Source: Verrucomicrobiota bacterium (lineage in GTDB: Bacteria; Verrucomicrobiota; Verrucomicrobiia; Limisphaerales; Fontisphaeraceae). From it: a DNA stretch of 51,064 bases. Both the position numbers and the translations under genes were made by a program. The stretch's first letter is position 1. Each line of letters opens with the position of its first letter. Below, piece after piece: positions 1 through 8,718 of the stretch. The notes under the pieces were generated by a model. It worked only from the letters and a program-made list of their open reading frames with translations. It made no database searches and had not been told where the DNA came from. The stretch spans positions 1 to 51,064 of the forward strand of contig JBAXGN010000027.1 of NCBI GenBank assembly GCA_037139415.1, given 5' to 3'.

Positions 1-79
1 CCCGGAAATCCTCCCAGATAGCCTCCATGATCTGAAGCTTTCGGTCAATCGGCAGAGCTTTAACTTCTTCCGCTATCAT
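1..79 (-). CDS. Addiction-module antitoxin, N-terminal fragment (cut by window edge)
   Basis: Reading the minus strand from an ATG at 79 gives 26 codons that run off the window. They include ALPIDRKLQIMEAIWEDF, which matches the start of the small 'putative addiction module component' family (PF09720 type; these typically read L-P-x-x-E/K-K-L-x-x-M/V-E-A-L/I-W). Family members are about 70-80 residues, usually sit next to a RelE/ParE-like toxin and act as the labile antitoxin. The partner would lie outside the window. A -10-like TATTGT (86-91) ends exactly 6 nt before the ATG, so a leaderless mRNA is possible. Identification rests on a short N-terminal match only. Confidence 0.6.
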   Translation of the reverse strand, partial: MIAEEVKALPIDRKLQIMEAIWEDFR

Positions 80-300
80 GCGGTAACAATACCTTGCTCC
101 CGGCAAATCTGCCAGCTAAAAGAAATTTTTACCGTTCCTGACGTGGATTCAACGGAACACGGTTTTGTTTTGGGAAACCGCAACTCCGTTGGAGCTGAGG
201 ATCACTACCTCCAATATCTGGGGCAGCCCCGTGAGAAAAAAGTCAAATGCGTAACAGCACACCCGGGGTCTTCCTTGATAAACTGAAGGACAACCTAGCA

Positions 301-1578
301 TCACTTCCCCGGCTCGGCGTTCGGGCTTTCGGCATTCTTCCCTGATTCTTCACAGATTCGCTTGCGGGACCCGATCAGGACGGGAATGGAAACCGCCGCG
401 TAAAGGCCCGCCGCAATCAGCAGCGATTCCCGCATGCCCACCCAATCCGCCAGGCTGGTGATGCCCAGGCTGGCAAAGGGCATCAGCCCGAAGAAGCTCA
501 GCCCCACGAGGGCGGAGACCCGTCCGCGCAACGCGTTGGGCGCGCGTTCCTGAACAATGGTGTTGGCGATGCCAATCAAGGTGGATACGCCGAGCGATTG
601 CAGGATCAACGCGGCTCCCGCAACCGCGAAACGGTGAGCCAGAGCCAAACTGATCATGGCCACCACCACCCCAACCACCGCCACCATCATTAATCGGCAA
701 CGCGTGTGCCTCGGCACCGTCAGCAAGGTGATCGAGCCGGCAAACGATCCAAACGCCGAGACGCCCATCAGCAAGCCCATGTGATGCGCCCCCAGATGCA
801 GCACGTTGCGGGCATACAACGGCAGCATGACCACCATGACCGGAAAGACAAATACGGTGATGGACCCGATCAAGGCGATCATGGCCAGGGTGGGCTTGTC
901 CGAGCGGGCATATTGAATGCCTTCCTTGATGCCGCCACGGCGGCGCGATTCTTCCTCGGCGGTTCCCGGCAGGCGCGGCGGCAGGCTGAACAGCGCGGCC
1001 ATCAGGGCCACGAATGAAAAGGCATTCAGATAAAACGCCGACGCCGTCCCCCACAGGCCAATCACATAACCGGCCACCGCCGGGCCAATCAGGCGCGTGC
1101 CATGAAAAACGGACCGGTCAATGGCAATGGCCGTGGCCAGGTGTTCCTTGGGGACCAGTTCGGGAACCAGCGCGGACGCGGCGGGCATTTCAAAGGAATT
1201 CGAGACCCCGATGATGGCGGCAATCACCACCACGTGCCAGATTTGAATCCGCCCGCTGGCCACCAGCCAACCCGCCAGCAGCGCCAGGATGATTTGCACA
1301 ACCTGGGTTGCCAGCAAAATGCCCCGCCGATCGTAGCGATCCGCACAGACCCCGCCGATCATGGAAAAGGCGATCATGGGAATGCCGGCGGCGAAATTGA
1401 CCATGCCGAGCACCATGGCGCTGGTGGTGAGGTAGGTCATCACCCAGTTCTGGGCCATCACCTGCATCCAGGTGCCGGTCATGGATACGGCTTCCCCCGC
1501 CATGTACCGCATGAAGGGGCCATGGCTCAGGGCGATCCGGATTTTTCCCGGCACAGAATGGGTGGGCTCGTCGGTCAC
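301..1578 (-). CDS. MFS transporter, EntS/MFS_3-like exporter
   Basis: A 425-residue integral membrane protein with about 12 hydrophobic segments. The loop between segments 2 and 3 carries GGVCADRYDRRG, which is the MFS motif A (G-x-x-x-D-R-x-x-R-R). Length and the N-terminal pattern (YMAGEAVSMTGTWMQ) fit the MFS_3/EntS group of drug or siderophore exporters. These act as proton-coupled efflux pumps in the cytoplasmic membrane; the substrate cannot be told from sequence. The start is a GTG at 1578, because no upstream ATG is in frame; an internal ATG at codon 23 would cut into the first membrane segment. No Shine-Dalgarno is visible. It lies downstream of the AbiE-like pair with a gap of about 100 bp. 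The charged C-terminal tail after the last membrane segment is not conserved in the family. Confidence 0.88.
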   Translation of the reverse strand: MTDEPTHSVPGKIRIALSHGPFMRYMAGEAVSMTGTWMQVMAQNWVMTYLTTSAMVLGMVNFAAGIPMIAFSMIGGVCADRYDRRGILLATQVVQIILALLAGWLVASGRIQIWHVVVIAAIIGVSNSFEMPAASALVPELVPKEHLATAIAIDRSVFHGTRLIGPAVAGYVIGLWGTASAFYLNAFSFVALMAALFSLPPRLPGTAEEESRRRGGIKEGIQYARSDKPTLAMIALIGSITVFVFPVMVVMLPLYARNVLHLGAHHMGLLMGVSAFGSFAGSITLLTVPRHTRCRLMMVAVVGVVVAMISLALAHRFAVAGAALILQSLGVSTLIGIANTIVQERAPNALRGRVSALVGLSFFGLMPFASLGITSLADWVGMRESLLIAAGLYAAVSIPVLIGSRKRICEESGKNAESPNAEPGK

Positions 1579-1678
1579 CGCTTTAACTTCAACATGACAT
1601 CGCCATCAGAGCAAAGCAAATACGTGCAGAAGCAAGACGCTGCCACCCGATGACTTCCGCAATGCCGGAACTGGGTTT

Positions 1679-2524
1679 TCATGGGCTGCAATCCTGAAGG
1701 ATTTGGCGAACGAAACCAACGGCATCTGCTTGGATTTCCGGATCGGGACGCCCGTACAGAAATTCGGCAACGCGCCTTGGACCAATGGCATCGGGATCAA
1801 GGAAATCAGCCTGCAAGTGTTTCAGGGCTTTTACGACGCTGCCGTCTGCAAGCAACGGACGCAGTTGCGCCGACACATCCGAAACACCACGACCGTAATT
1901 CCGGAGTACATAAAACAAATCATAGGCATCCTTGTTCTCACCGCGAATGTGGAACGCAAGGGCTTTGAGCGCGACAAACGCCCCTGCCCCGCACACACGA
2001 AGAACCCGAGTGGCAGTTTCCCCGGCAATGGTTCGTCCAGCCAGCGTCACGGACTGATGGTTCTTAAACGCCAGATGCAATCCGGGCGCAATGATCGCCG
2101 CCCAATCTTTCGTGAGAGGAAACAACCGTCCCGCCTGCGCTTCAGCGCTCTGCTCCGGCTCGATCAGAAAATCCACCGTCACCGGCGGATCGCTAATGCG
2201 CCAGCGCTGCCGGGTGGGTTGCCCGTTTTCATTGACATCCACAGTGAACTTGGCATTCCGCAGGCGCTCAGCGACCTCCTGATACCGTTGTTCACCCACC
2301 AGCGCGAACGCCAGCCCCAAGTCCAAATCCAGTGTGCCAACGTGAGGGGGCACATTCTCCGGCAAATTCTGTTGGTCAATCAGCAGTGACGGCACAAGCC
2401 CACCCACAACCACCAGTTCCGGCATCAAATCGCCGAGCTTCGTAGCAAGATACAGGCAGGTGGATTTTACGCGTGCCATCTGGGCGGGCGGATAACCGGC
2501 GGCAGTCGTTGGTTTCTCAGGCAT
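1679..2524 (-). CDS. AbiEii/AbiGII-type nucleotidyltransferase (toxin-like)
   Basis: A 281-residue protein with the features of the AbiEii/AbiGII nucleotidyltransferase family. VVVGGLVPSLLID (residues 38-50) stands where the family has its G-G/S substrate loop. TLDLDLG follows with Asp66 and Asp68 as the metal-binding pair, and a TVDFL strand near residue 115 supplies the third acidic residue. KDAYDLFYVLRNYG near residue 198 is the typical C-terminal family motif. Known members act as toxins in type IV TA/abortive-infection systems, modifying RNA targets such as tRNA with nucleotides. The ATG at 2524 overlaps the stop of the upstream AbiEi-like gene by 8 bp, so the two are translationally coupled. 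The antitoxin-first order is that of abiE operons. A role in phage defence is inferred from family and context. Confidence 0.78.
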   Translation of the reverse strand: MPEKPTTAAGYPPAQMARVKSTCLYLATKLGDLMPELVVVGGLVPSLLIDQQNLPENVPPHVGTLDLDLGLAFALVGEQRYQEVAERLRNAKFTVDVNENGQPTRQRWRISDPPVTVDFLIEPEQSAEAQAGRLFPLTKDWAAIIAPGLHLAFKNHQSVTLAGRTIAGETATRVLRVCGAGAFVALKALAFHIRGENKDAYDLFYVLRNYGRGVSDVSAQLRPLLADGSVVKALKHLQADFLDPDAIGPRRVAEFLYGRPDPEIQADAVGFVRQILQDCSP

Positions 2525-3587
2525 GGCCGCCCTTCCTCAAGAGTTTCTGCCACAACTGATCCGCTGCTTCCACCGACCGCTCGGGATGATTTTTCAAATC
2601 CAGATACACCTGCACCGGATGAACACAGCGGATGCCATTGCGCGCTTCCGCCCCATGAAACACACCTTCATCATTCGGCACGACGAACCACACATTTTCG
2701 CCACGTTGTTCCTCATGGAAGCCCATCGCCTGACGTGCTGCGGCAGATGGGATTTGTGCGACGTAGAAGACGACGAGTCGGAAGCCGGCGAATTGGTTCA
2801 GCAGCCACGCTCCCGCCAAGCCGGTGACCGCGTACTCGCATTTACCTTGCTTCAACTGCCCGGCCAATTGGCGCAGCACCTCATCGCCGGAGCGCGCCGC
2901 GATGTGACCACGCACAATGCGATGCCTGGAAAAATCGTAAACCTCGCGCCAGGCAGCCAGCAGCGCGTCATAGTCCGCGACTTTAACCGCACCATTTGAA
3001 TCGCGCACCACCAATTGCTGCGCTTCCAGTTGCCGGACAATGCGGCTGGTAAAACCTTCATCCAAACCACACGTCCTCGCCAGTTCCCGCTGCGTGAACG
3101 CACGCTCCGGTTCTAGCAGCAGCCAACGGGAAATCCGCGCACTCTTTGGGGCGAACAAGCTACGTGGCCGCCCCGCACGCTTAAACTGGTTCGGCTTACC
3201 TTCGATCCTCACTCGCAAACCCGGCCCGGCCAGATAGGCGTTGCCCGACAAATCCAACCAGCACACCTCCGCTTCCTCGCACAGTTTTCGCCCGACTTCG
3301 CCAATGAAAGGCACAGCCACCAATGGGATGAATTTTTGGGGGGATTTTTCGACAAACCGGCAGATGGATCGGATCGCCATCGCCACCGCGGAAGCCTGAC
3401 CGGACGCCTTCCACTCCACGGCGAAGTGCAAGTTCCCCGCCGACATCAGCAAATCCGCCCGGTTATTTTCGTCTCCAGGTACTACCGGTTCGAGTTTGAC
3501 GTTGACGCGGCCCGGCGGCACAGCCAGCAACTCCGCCAGCCGGCGCGGGATTTCTTCTACCATTCTTGGGGCCAATGACCGACTCAT
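2517..3587 (-). CDS. AbiEi-like winged-helix protein with nuclease-like N-terminus
   Basis: A 356-residue protein when started at the ATG at 3587; the longest frame begins with TTG three codons earlier. The N-terminal third reads ADLLMSAGNLHFAVEWKASG, in which Asp45 and Glu58-x-Lys60 match the spacing of a PD-(D/E)XK nuclease-type core. A winged-helix segment follows at about residues 150-212 (FTQRELARTCGLDEGFTSRI is the helix-turn-helix). The C-terminal third, with AVTGLAGAWLL and a late VHPVQVYLDL strand, resembles AbiEi-type antitoxin/transcriptional regulators. It is coupled by an 8-bp overlap to the nucleotidyltransferase gene. AbiEi proteins repress their own promoter by binding inverted repeats, and a perfect palindrome sits just upstream here. 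The nuclease-like fold assignment is my pattern reading and is less certain than the winged helix. Confidence 0.65.
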   Translation of the reverse strand: MSRSLAPRMVEEIPRRLAELLAVPPGRVNVKLEPVVPGDENNRADLLMSAGNLHFAVEWKASGQASAVAMAIRSICRFVEKSPQKFIPLVAVPFIGEVGRKLCEEAEVCWLDLSGNAYLAGPGLRVRIEGKPNQFKRAGRPRSLFAPKSARISRWLLLEPERAFTQRELARTCGLDEGFTSRIVRQLEAQQLVVRDSNGAVKVADYDALLAAWREVYDFSRHRIVRGHIAARSGDEVLRQLAGQLKQGKCEYAVTGLAGAWLLNQFAGFRLVVFYVAQIPSAAARQAMGFHEEQRGENVWFVVPNDEGVFHGAEARNGIRCVHPVQVYLDLKNHPERSVEAADQLWQKLLRKGGHA

Positions 3588-3593
3588 ATTGCT

Positions 3594-3622
3594 CAAATAC
3601 TATTGTTTGACCGCGCGGTCAA
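3594..3622 (-). promoter_or_regulatory. Promoter with overlapping 16-bp palindromic operator
   Basis: TTGACCGCGCGGTCAA at 3607-3622 is a perfect palindrome. Its first six bases on the minus strand (TTGACC, 3617-3622) form a -35-like box. A TATTTG hexamer (3594-3599) lies 17 bp further on and ends 6 nt before the ATG at 3587. A dyad covering the -35 box is the expected place for an autorepressor, here presumably the AbiEi-like protein. The palindrome is certain; its function is inferred. Confidence 0.6.
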
Positions 3623-3741
3623 GTACCATAATTTAAGCAAGTAACTAAACCCATATCTTCCCGGCCATCATTGCTCACGCAGCCAGCCTGATACAATGGT
3701 CAGTTATTCGTTGAACCTGCTCCCGGTCCTCGCCCGCGCAC

Positions 3742-4341
3742 TTACAACGGTTGCCCATCCGCTTCCTGGCGGGCGGCCTGCAGGAAATCCATCAGGATTC
3801 TGATGCGGGGCTGGGCCAAAGTGCGGGCGTTTTCCAAGCGTAATTGCGGAGGCAAGGTATTCAGGCACTTTTGCAATACCGCCAGCGCATCGCTGAAGGT
3901 CTGGTACCGCGTATCGCGTCCCACCTTGGCAAACATGCGCATGATATTCACCGCGCCCAACTGCTCCAGGATGTCGGCATCGCGCAGAATCAATCCCTCC
4001 TGGGTTTTGGGTTCCGCCTGGGGTTGATGCGTGCGAATCGCCTCCACTACGGCGGCAATTTTGGCATGGGGAAAACCCAACTTGGCCAGGATTTCCGGCG
4101 TCATGTGCATGGCATACGCCACGCAATCCCAATGGGCCAATTCCACGGGATCTTCCGGACGGTGTCCGATAAACACCCCCAAGTCATGCATCCACGCCGC
4201 CGCAAAGACGATGTCGTCATCATACGTCAACCCTTCACCGATTTTGCGGGTCAAATGATACAGGCGCGCCTGGTGACTGAACTTATCCGGCGGCTGGGCC
4301 TGTTCATGAATATAGGCAACAATATGGTCGCGCCAACTCAT
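3742..4341 (-). CDS. HD-domain phosphohydrolase-like protein
   Basis: A 199-residue soluble protein with the HD superfamily metal-site pattern: an early His (FSHQARLYHL), the paired AAAWMHDLGVF around residue 51, later His residues (THQPQ) and an LRDADILEQLGA segment supplying the final Asp. HD proteins of this size, related to the YfbR/YedJ type, hydrolyse phosphomonoesters or nucleotides; the substrate cannot be assigned. The ATG at 4341 lies only 7 bp after the ileS stop on the same strand, so it is probably co-transcribed with ileS. No signal peptide or membrane segment is seen, so it should be cytoplasmic. The following AbiE-like pair has its own promoter and is probably a separate unit. 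Confidence 0.75.
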   Translation of the reverse strand: MSWRDHIVAYIHEQAQPPDKFSHQARLYHLTRKIGEGLTYDDDIVFAAAWMHDLGVFIGHRPEDPVELAHWDCVAYAMHMTPEILAKLGFPHAKIAAVVEAIRTHQPQAEPKTQEGLILRDADILEQLGAVNIMRMFAKVGRDTRYQTFSDALAVLQKCLNTLPPQLRLENARTLAQPRIRILMDFLQAARQEADGQPL

Positions 4342-4348
4342 AGGCAGC

Positions 4349-7177
4349 TTACGCGAGCTTCACCGCCGGCAAACAGCGCGCACAGAGCGTGGGATGGGCC
4401 GGGTTGCCGCCCACATTGGTCTCCCAATGCCAGCAGCGTTCGCATTTCTCGCCTTCCGCCTTGGTAACCGTTACCGCAAGGGTCTCCCCGGTTTGCACCG
4501 CCAACTGGGAAACATTCAGCAGTTCCTGCAGCGCGGGACCGTGCGCTTGCGCCAGCGCGGCATCCGCGGCGGGCAAGGTAAAGGACACTTTGGCCTCCAG
4601 TGATTTGCCAATGTGCTTGGATTGCCGGGCTTTTTCCAATTCCGGCAGAGCCGCTTCGCGCAAGGCAAACAGACGCTGCCAGACGGAATTATCTTCCTCA
4701 GATTGGGTGAGCCCCACCGGTTTCCAATCGCTGGCATGTACGGACGGCGTGGGACGGCCCGGGATGTGCTCCCAGGCTTCATCCGACGTGAACGCCAGGA
4801 TGGGAGAAAGCAACTGGCTCAAGCCAGTGACCAGACGATAGAGAGCGGTTTGGGTGGAACGCCGCCGCGCGGACTGCGCAGGATCGGTGTACAGCCGGTC
4901 TTTCACGAGGTCATGGTACATGGCGGAAAGTTCCACCGCCGCAAACTGGCTGATCCGCTGATAGACCACATGGAATTCAAACGTCTCATAGGCAGCCGTG
5001 ACCGCCTGTTCCAGCTTGCCGAACTCGCCCAGAATCCAGCGGTCAAGCCCAGTCAATTCGGCATCCGGCACGGCGTGCTTGGCCGGATCGAAATCAAACA
5101 GGTTGGAAAGCTGGTAACGCAGCGCATTGCGGATGACACGATAGGTTTCGCCCACTTTGCGCACACGCTCCTCGCTGACGACAATGTCGTTGCGATAATC
5201 CTGCGAGGCCACCCAGAGCCGCACCACATCGCCACCGAAATCCTTGATGTACTGCTCGGACGTCTGTGGTTTGACATAGCCCCCCTGCCCTTGCTTGCTC
5301 TTGGAAATTTTTTCGCGGTCCGCGTCCACCATGAACCCATGGGTCAGGACGGTCTTGAACGGAGCGGCACCATTGCCCGCCAGGGATAGCAGCAAGGAGG
5401 ATTGGAACCAGCCGCGATGCTGGTCCGAGCCTTCCAGATAGACATCCGCCTGCCATTGATCCTTGCCGGTTTTACCGGGGTGCTGCAATTCCGGGCGCTG
5501 CATCAGGACGGCGCGGGAACTGGTGCCGGAATCAATCCACACATCCAGGGTATCGCCGGATTTGGCGACGGCTTCCGGGCCGTTCCAATCTGTCGGCTTG
5601 AGCAGTGTCCATAATTCCGCCGCTGTCTTTTCAAACCAGGCATTGCTCCCGTGCTTCTCGAACAAATCGGCCGCCGCCCGCACCACGCGCGCATCCAGGA
5701 TGGGATTGGATTGCGCGTCGTAAAACGCCGGGATGGGCACGCCCCACGAACGCTGGCGCGAGATGCACCAGTCAGGGCGGGTTTCCACTGCGCCCTTGAT
5801 ACGGTTGACACCCCACTCGGGCACCCAGGTGACGTTGTCAATTTCCGCCAGGGCCTGCTGCCGGAATTGCTGATGATCCACCCGAATGAACCACTGGTCC
5901 ATGGCGCGGAAGATCACCGGCGATTTGCTGCGCCAGCAATGCGGATAGCTGTGGTGATAATTCTCCTGATGCACCAGCGCATGCCGCGTGCGCAATTCAT
6001 GGAGCACCGCTTCGTTGGCATCGCTCTTGCCGTGCTTTTCCAGGATGGACTTGCCCAAGAGCGCCTCGGGCATCTGCTGTTCGCGCGGCAGATCGGTGGT
6101 GATCGCCAATCGTCCGTCGTCATCCACCGGAGAATAGATGGGCAAGCCGTTGCGCCGCCCAAGTTGATAATCTTCCAAACCGTGACCGGGCGCGATATGC
6201 ACAAAGCCGGTGCCAGTGGTGTTATCCACAAAGTCGTCCCCGGCAAAAAGCTTGCCGGTGCGCTCGCAGAACGGATGCTGGAACTCCAGCAACTTCAGGT
6301 GATCGCCATCGAGGCTGCGAATGATGCTGTATTCCCAGCCGCACTTTTCAGCGATCGTCCCCAGCAACATGGTGGAGACAATGTAATCCTCGGAAAGCTC
6401 CGGATTATCCTGGCGCGGCACGCGCACGAGCGAATAGGTGAAGGTGGAATTATACGCCACCGCCAGATTGGCGGGCAGCGTCCACGGCGTGGTGGTCCAG
6501 ATGATGATATAGGTGTTATCGTGTCCGACCACCGGGAATTTTACATACACGCTGGGGCTGACATGGTCGCCGTATTCCACTTCCGCCTCGGCCAAGGCCG
6601 TACGACAGGGGATGCTCCAATACACCGGCTTCTTGCCGCGATACACGAACCCTTTTTCCACCAGGTCGGCGAACAAGCGCAGTTCCTGCGCCTCGTATTC
6701 CTTGTTCAGCGTCAGGTATGGATTCTCCCAGTCGCCCAGCACGCCTAGGCGCTTGAACTGAACGCGCTGGGTATCAATGAACCGGCGGGCATAGACCTCG
6801 CAGGCTTTGCGGATGGCCACAGGATCAGCCGTGGTGTCGCCCGCCTTGCGCATGTCCTGGGTGACCTTGAATTCGATGGGCAGTCCGTGACAATCCCAGC
6901 CGGGCACATACGGGGCGTTAAAGCCACGCAGCGTTTTATACCGGATGATGATGTCCTTGAGAATTTTGTTCAGCGCGGTGCCGATGTGGACGTCGCCGTT
7001 GGCGAAGGGCGGGCCGTCATGCAGCACGAACTTGGGAGCATGGGCGCGCGCGGCTTGGATTTCCCAATACAAGTTTCGAGCCTCCCACTGGGCAAGGCGC
7101 TGGGGTTCACGCGTCACCAGGTCCGCCTTCATGGCGAAATCCGTGCGCGGCAGATTCAATGTGTCTTTGTATTCCAT
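4349..7177 (-). CDS. ileS: Isoleucyl-tRNA synthetase
   Basis: Class I aminoacyl-tRNA synthetase that charges tRNA-Ile with isoleucine in the cytoplasm. The 942 residues are close to the usual bacterial length. The HIGH-type signature appears as GDVHIGTALNK (HIGT at residues 64-67) after DGPPFANG, and the KMSKS loop as KISKSKQG near residue 620. The CP1 editing domain lies between them, with the TTTPWTLPANLAV segment. The C-terminus has two CxxC pairs (CERC near 918 and CARC near 935), the zinc-binding tail of bacterial-type IleRS. The longest frame starts 17 codons upstream at 7228, but those codons are not family-like. The ATG at 7177 gives MEYKDTLNLPRTDF, the standard N-terminus. I see no T-box-like leader. 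Confidence 0.97.
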   Translation of the reverse strand: MEYKDTLNLPRTDFAMKADLVTREPQRLAQWEARNLYWEIQAARAHAPKFVLHDGPPFANGDVHIGTALNKILKDIIIRYKTLRGFNAPYVPGWDCHGLPIEFKVTQDMRKAGDTTADPVAIRKACEVYARRFIDTQRVQFKRLGVLGDWENPYLTLNKEYEAQELRLFADLVEKGFVYRGKKPVYWSIPCRTALAEAEVEYGDHVSPSVYVKFPVVGHDNTYIIIWTTTPWTLPANLAVAYNSTFTYSLVRVPRQDNPELSEDYIVSTMLLGTIAEKCGWEYSIIRSLDGDHLKLLEFQHPFCERTGKLFAGDDFVDNTTGTGFVHIAPGHGLEDYQLGRRNGLPIYSPVDDDGRLAITTDLPREQQMPEALLGKSILEKHGKSDANEAVLHELRTRHALVHQENYHHSYPHCWRSKSPVIFRAMDQWFIRVDHQQFRQQALAEIDNVTWVPEWGVNRIKGAVETRPDWCISRQRSWGVPIPAFYDAQSNPILDARVVRAAADLFEKHGSNAWFEKTAAELWTLLKPTDWNGPEAVAKSGDTLDVWIDSGTSSRAVLMQRPELQHPGKTGKDQWQADVYLEGSDQHRGWFQSSLLLSLAGNGAAPFKTVLTHGFMVDADREKISKSKQGQGGYVKPQTSEQYIKDFGGDVVRLWVASQDYRNDIVVSEERVRKVGETYRVIRNALRYQLSNLFDFDPAKHAVPDAELTGLDRWILGEFGKLEQAVTAAYETFEFHVVYQRISQFAAVELSAMYHDLVKDRLYTDPAQSARRRSTQTALYRLVTGLSQLLSPILAFTSDEAWEHIPGRPTPSVHASDWKPVGLTQSEEDNSVWQRLFALREAALPELEKARQSKHIGKSLEAKVSFTLPAADAALAQAHGPALQELLNVSQLAVQTGETLAVTVTKAEGEKCERCWHWETNVGGNPAHPTLCARCLPAVKLA

Positions 7178-7277
7178 TTGAACAACAATTAAGGGGGCGG
7201 AACCTACCACCCCACCCACCATTTTCAAAGCCTAAAAGATGCGTGGGGTAAAACTCGATCTGCTTCCCCTCCCTAGA

Positions 7278-7640
7278 AACCCCCACTTTCACAAAGAGCG
7301 AAATTCTTTGGTTCGTGGGGAGGGGGCCGCGACGCCGCTTTGGATGGGCGCACAAGCCATCCTGTGATTATTCCGTCCCGCTGGGCGGCGGCATGCCGCC
7401 TGACGTAATTGGGAAGCCGCAGTGGACTCCCGCGCTCACGCAACTGGACCGAGTAAATCCAAAGCGGTGTCGCCATCCGCCCCGTTCTCCCCCCGGCTGT
7501 TGTCACCGCACTCCAAAATTTCCCGCGCCACCATATTTGAGACTCGTTACATCGTCACCTACGTTTGCGGTTGGGCTTCCCCAGGAACCCCCACTTTCAG
7601 GTTCATGGATTCAAAAAGCGAAATCTGGTTCCAGGGAATT
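7278..7640. repeat. Cluster of inverted and direct repeats in a 0.5-kb gene-free stretch
   Basis: No convincing gene lies between ileS (start 7177) and the isomerase stop (7681). The stretch carries several repeats. A hairpin spans 7281-7320 with two perfect 6-bp stems (CCCCAC/GTGGGG and CAAAGA/TCTTTG). An inverted pair of 17-mers, GCGACGCCGCTTTGGAT at 7329-7345 and its complement at 7457-7473, has one mismatch. Between them GGCGGCATGCCGCC (7387-7400) is a perfect palindrome. The 14-mer AACCCCCACTTTCA occurs at 7278-7291 and again at 7586-7599, each time followed by an AAAxxGCGAAAT stretch. The second copy lies inside another near-palindrome (7581-7589 with 7627-7635). This looks like one or two miniature palindromic repeat elements. 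7178-7277 shows nothing I can name. Confidence 0.55.
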
Positions 7641-7680
7641 CTCCCCTTTCGCTTCCTGGCAGGAACAAGCTTCAGGCGCG

Positions 7681-8718
7681 TCACTTGCCCATCAAATGCT
7701 CCAGCACCATTTGGTCAAGGGCCTGATAATCACGATTGGCCACCAACGCTTTGGCTGCCTTTTCGTCGAAACTGCGCGCTTTTTGAACCAATCGCAGGAA
7801 GGTGCTCCGGCTGTTGACCAAATGCGCCATCCAATGCTCCGCTTTGGTGGCGCGGAACGGATGCACATCGAAACAGACATATTCGCCATGATTTCCGTAC
7901 TCGTTGCGTTCGAGGGCGCGCACCTGATTGAACGCCACACGCAGGTTGGCGCTGCCAAACGGTTTGTCCTGATCGAATTTTAAACCGTTCTGATCATTCA
8001 GATGCAAGGACCACAATTTGCCGAACGCCATGGCAAAATCAATTTCGTCTGCAGGGTCCAACCCGGCGAGGATGGCGTGGGCACTCTCGATCAAACAGCC
8101 GACCCGTTTGGCATCGCACGTTAGTTGTGCAATCGCCAGGGCATGGCCAATCGTGGGTACGTAGGCGTGATCCATCGGTTCATTGGGCTTGGGCTCGATG
8201 ACGATGCGAATCTGCTTGTCGTATGACAACATCGCATCCACCGCCTCGACCAACTGATCCACCGCGCGCCGGGCGTTTTTCGATTCCCGAATATAAGACC
8301 CTTCGCGCGCCAGCCACAAGACGATCAAATCAGTGCCGAGATAACGCGCCACATCAATGCAGCGCAACGACCGTTCAATGGCATACTGACGGCACTTGGC
8401 GTCATTGCTGGTATAGGCGCCATCAATGGTGTTGGGACTAAACCATAAGCGGGGGGCCACCATTTCCGCCGCGATGCCCGCGTCGTCCAGGCGCTTCTTC
8501 AACTGCTTGGATTCCTGGCGGAGCTGGGCGTCATTCTTGTTATCAATGTCCGGGACGGCATCATCGTCATGGAACATCATCGCATCAAATCCATGCTTTT
8601 TGAGTTGTTCGAGCTTCCAATCGAAGGATTGAGCGATACGCGTGGGCGGACCGTAGGGATCCTGGCCTTCACTGAGGTTCCACGGGCCGAAACAGAATTT
8701 ATAATTTTTCTTTGGCAT
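7681..8718 (-). CDS. Xylose isomerase-like TIM-barrel sugar isomerase
   Basis: A 345-residue protein of the AP-endonuclease-2/xylose isomerase-like TIM-barrel group. IEPKPNEP contains the Glu that binds metal in xylose isomerases. VGCLIESAHAILAGLDP and LWSLHLNDQNG follow the strand order and ligand positions of xylose isomerase (Glu/His, then His-x-Asn-Asp), and CFDVHPFRATK supplies the late Asp. The expected reaction is aldose-ketose interconversion of a pentose, hexose or deoxysugar with divalent metal; which sugar is open. The listed frame can start at a GTG (8733), but the ATG at 8718 (MPKKNYKFCFGPWN) fits better. No sugar kinase lies next to it. It is downstream of the giant gene on the same strand, separated by 211 bp that contain a short hairpin at 8875-8890 but no T-tract. 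Confidence 0.8.
   Translation of the reverse strand: MPKKNYKFCFGPWNLSEGQDPYGPPTRIAQSFDWKLEQLKKHGFDAMMFHDDDAVPDIDNKNDAQLRQESKQLKKRLDDAGIAAEMVAPRLWFSPNTIDGAYTSNDAKCRQYAIERSLRCIDVARYLGTDLIVLWLAREGSYIRESKNARRAVDQLVEAVDAMLSYDKQIRIVIEPKPNEPMDHAYVPTIGHALAIAQLTCDAKRVGCLIESAHAILAGLDPADEIDFAMAFGKLWSLHLNDQNGLKFDQDKPFGSANLRVAFNQVRALERNEYGNHGEYVCFDVHPFRATKAEHWMAHLVNSRSTFLRLVQKARSFDEKAAKALVANRDYQALDQMVLEHLMGK

Noticed and set aside
7178-7277. T-box or riboswitch leader ahead of ileS
   Set aside because: No T-box consensus, specifier loop or terminator is visible in this stretch.
7273-7506. Minus-strand frame of 77 codons in the ileS/isomerase gap
   Set aside because: It spans the inverted-repeat cluster; its sequence is explained by the palindromes and has no start context or family match.
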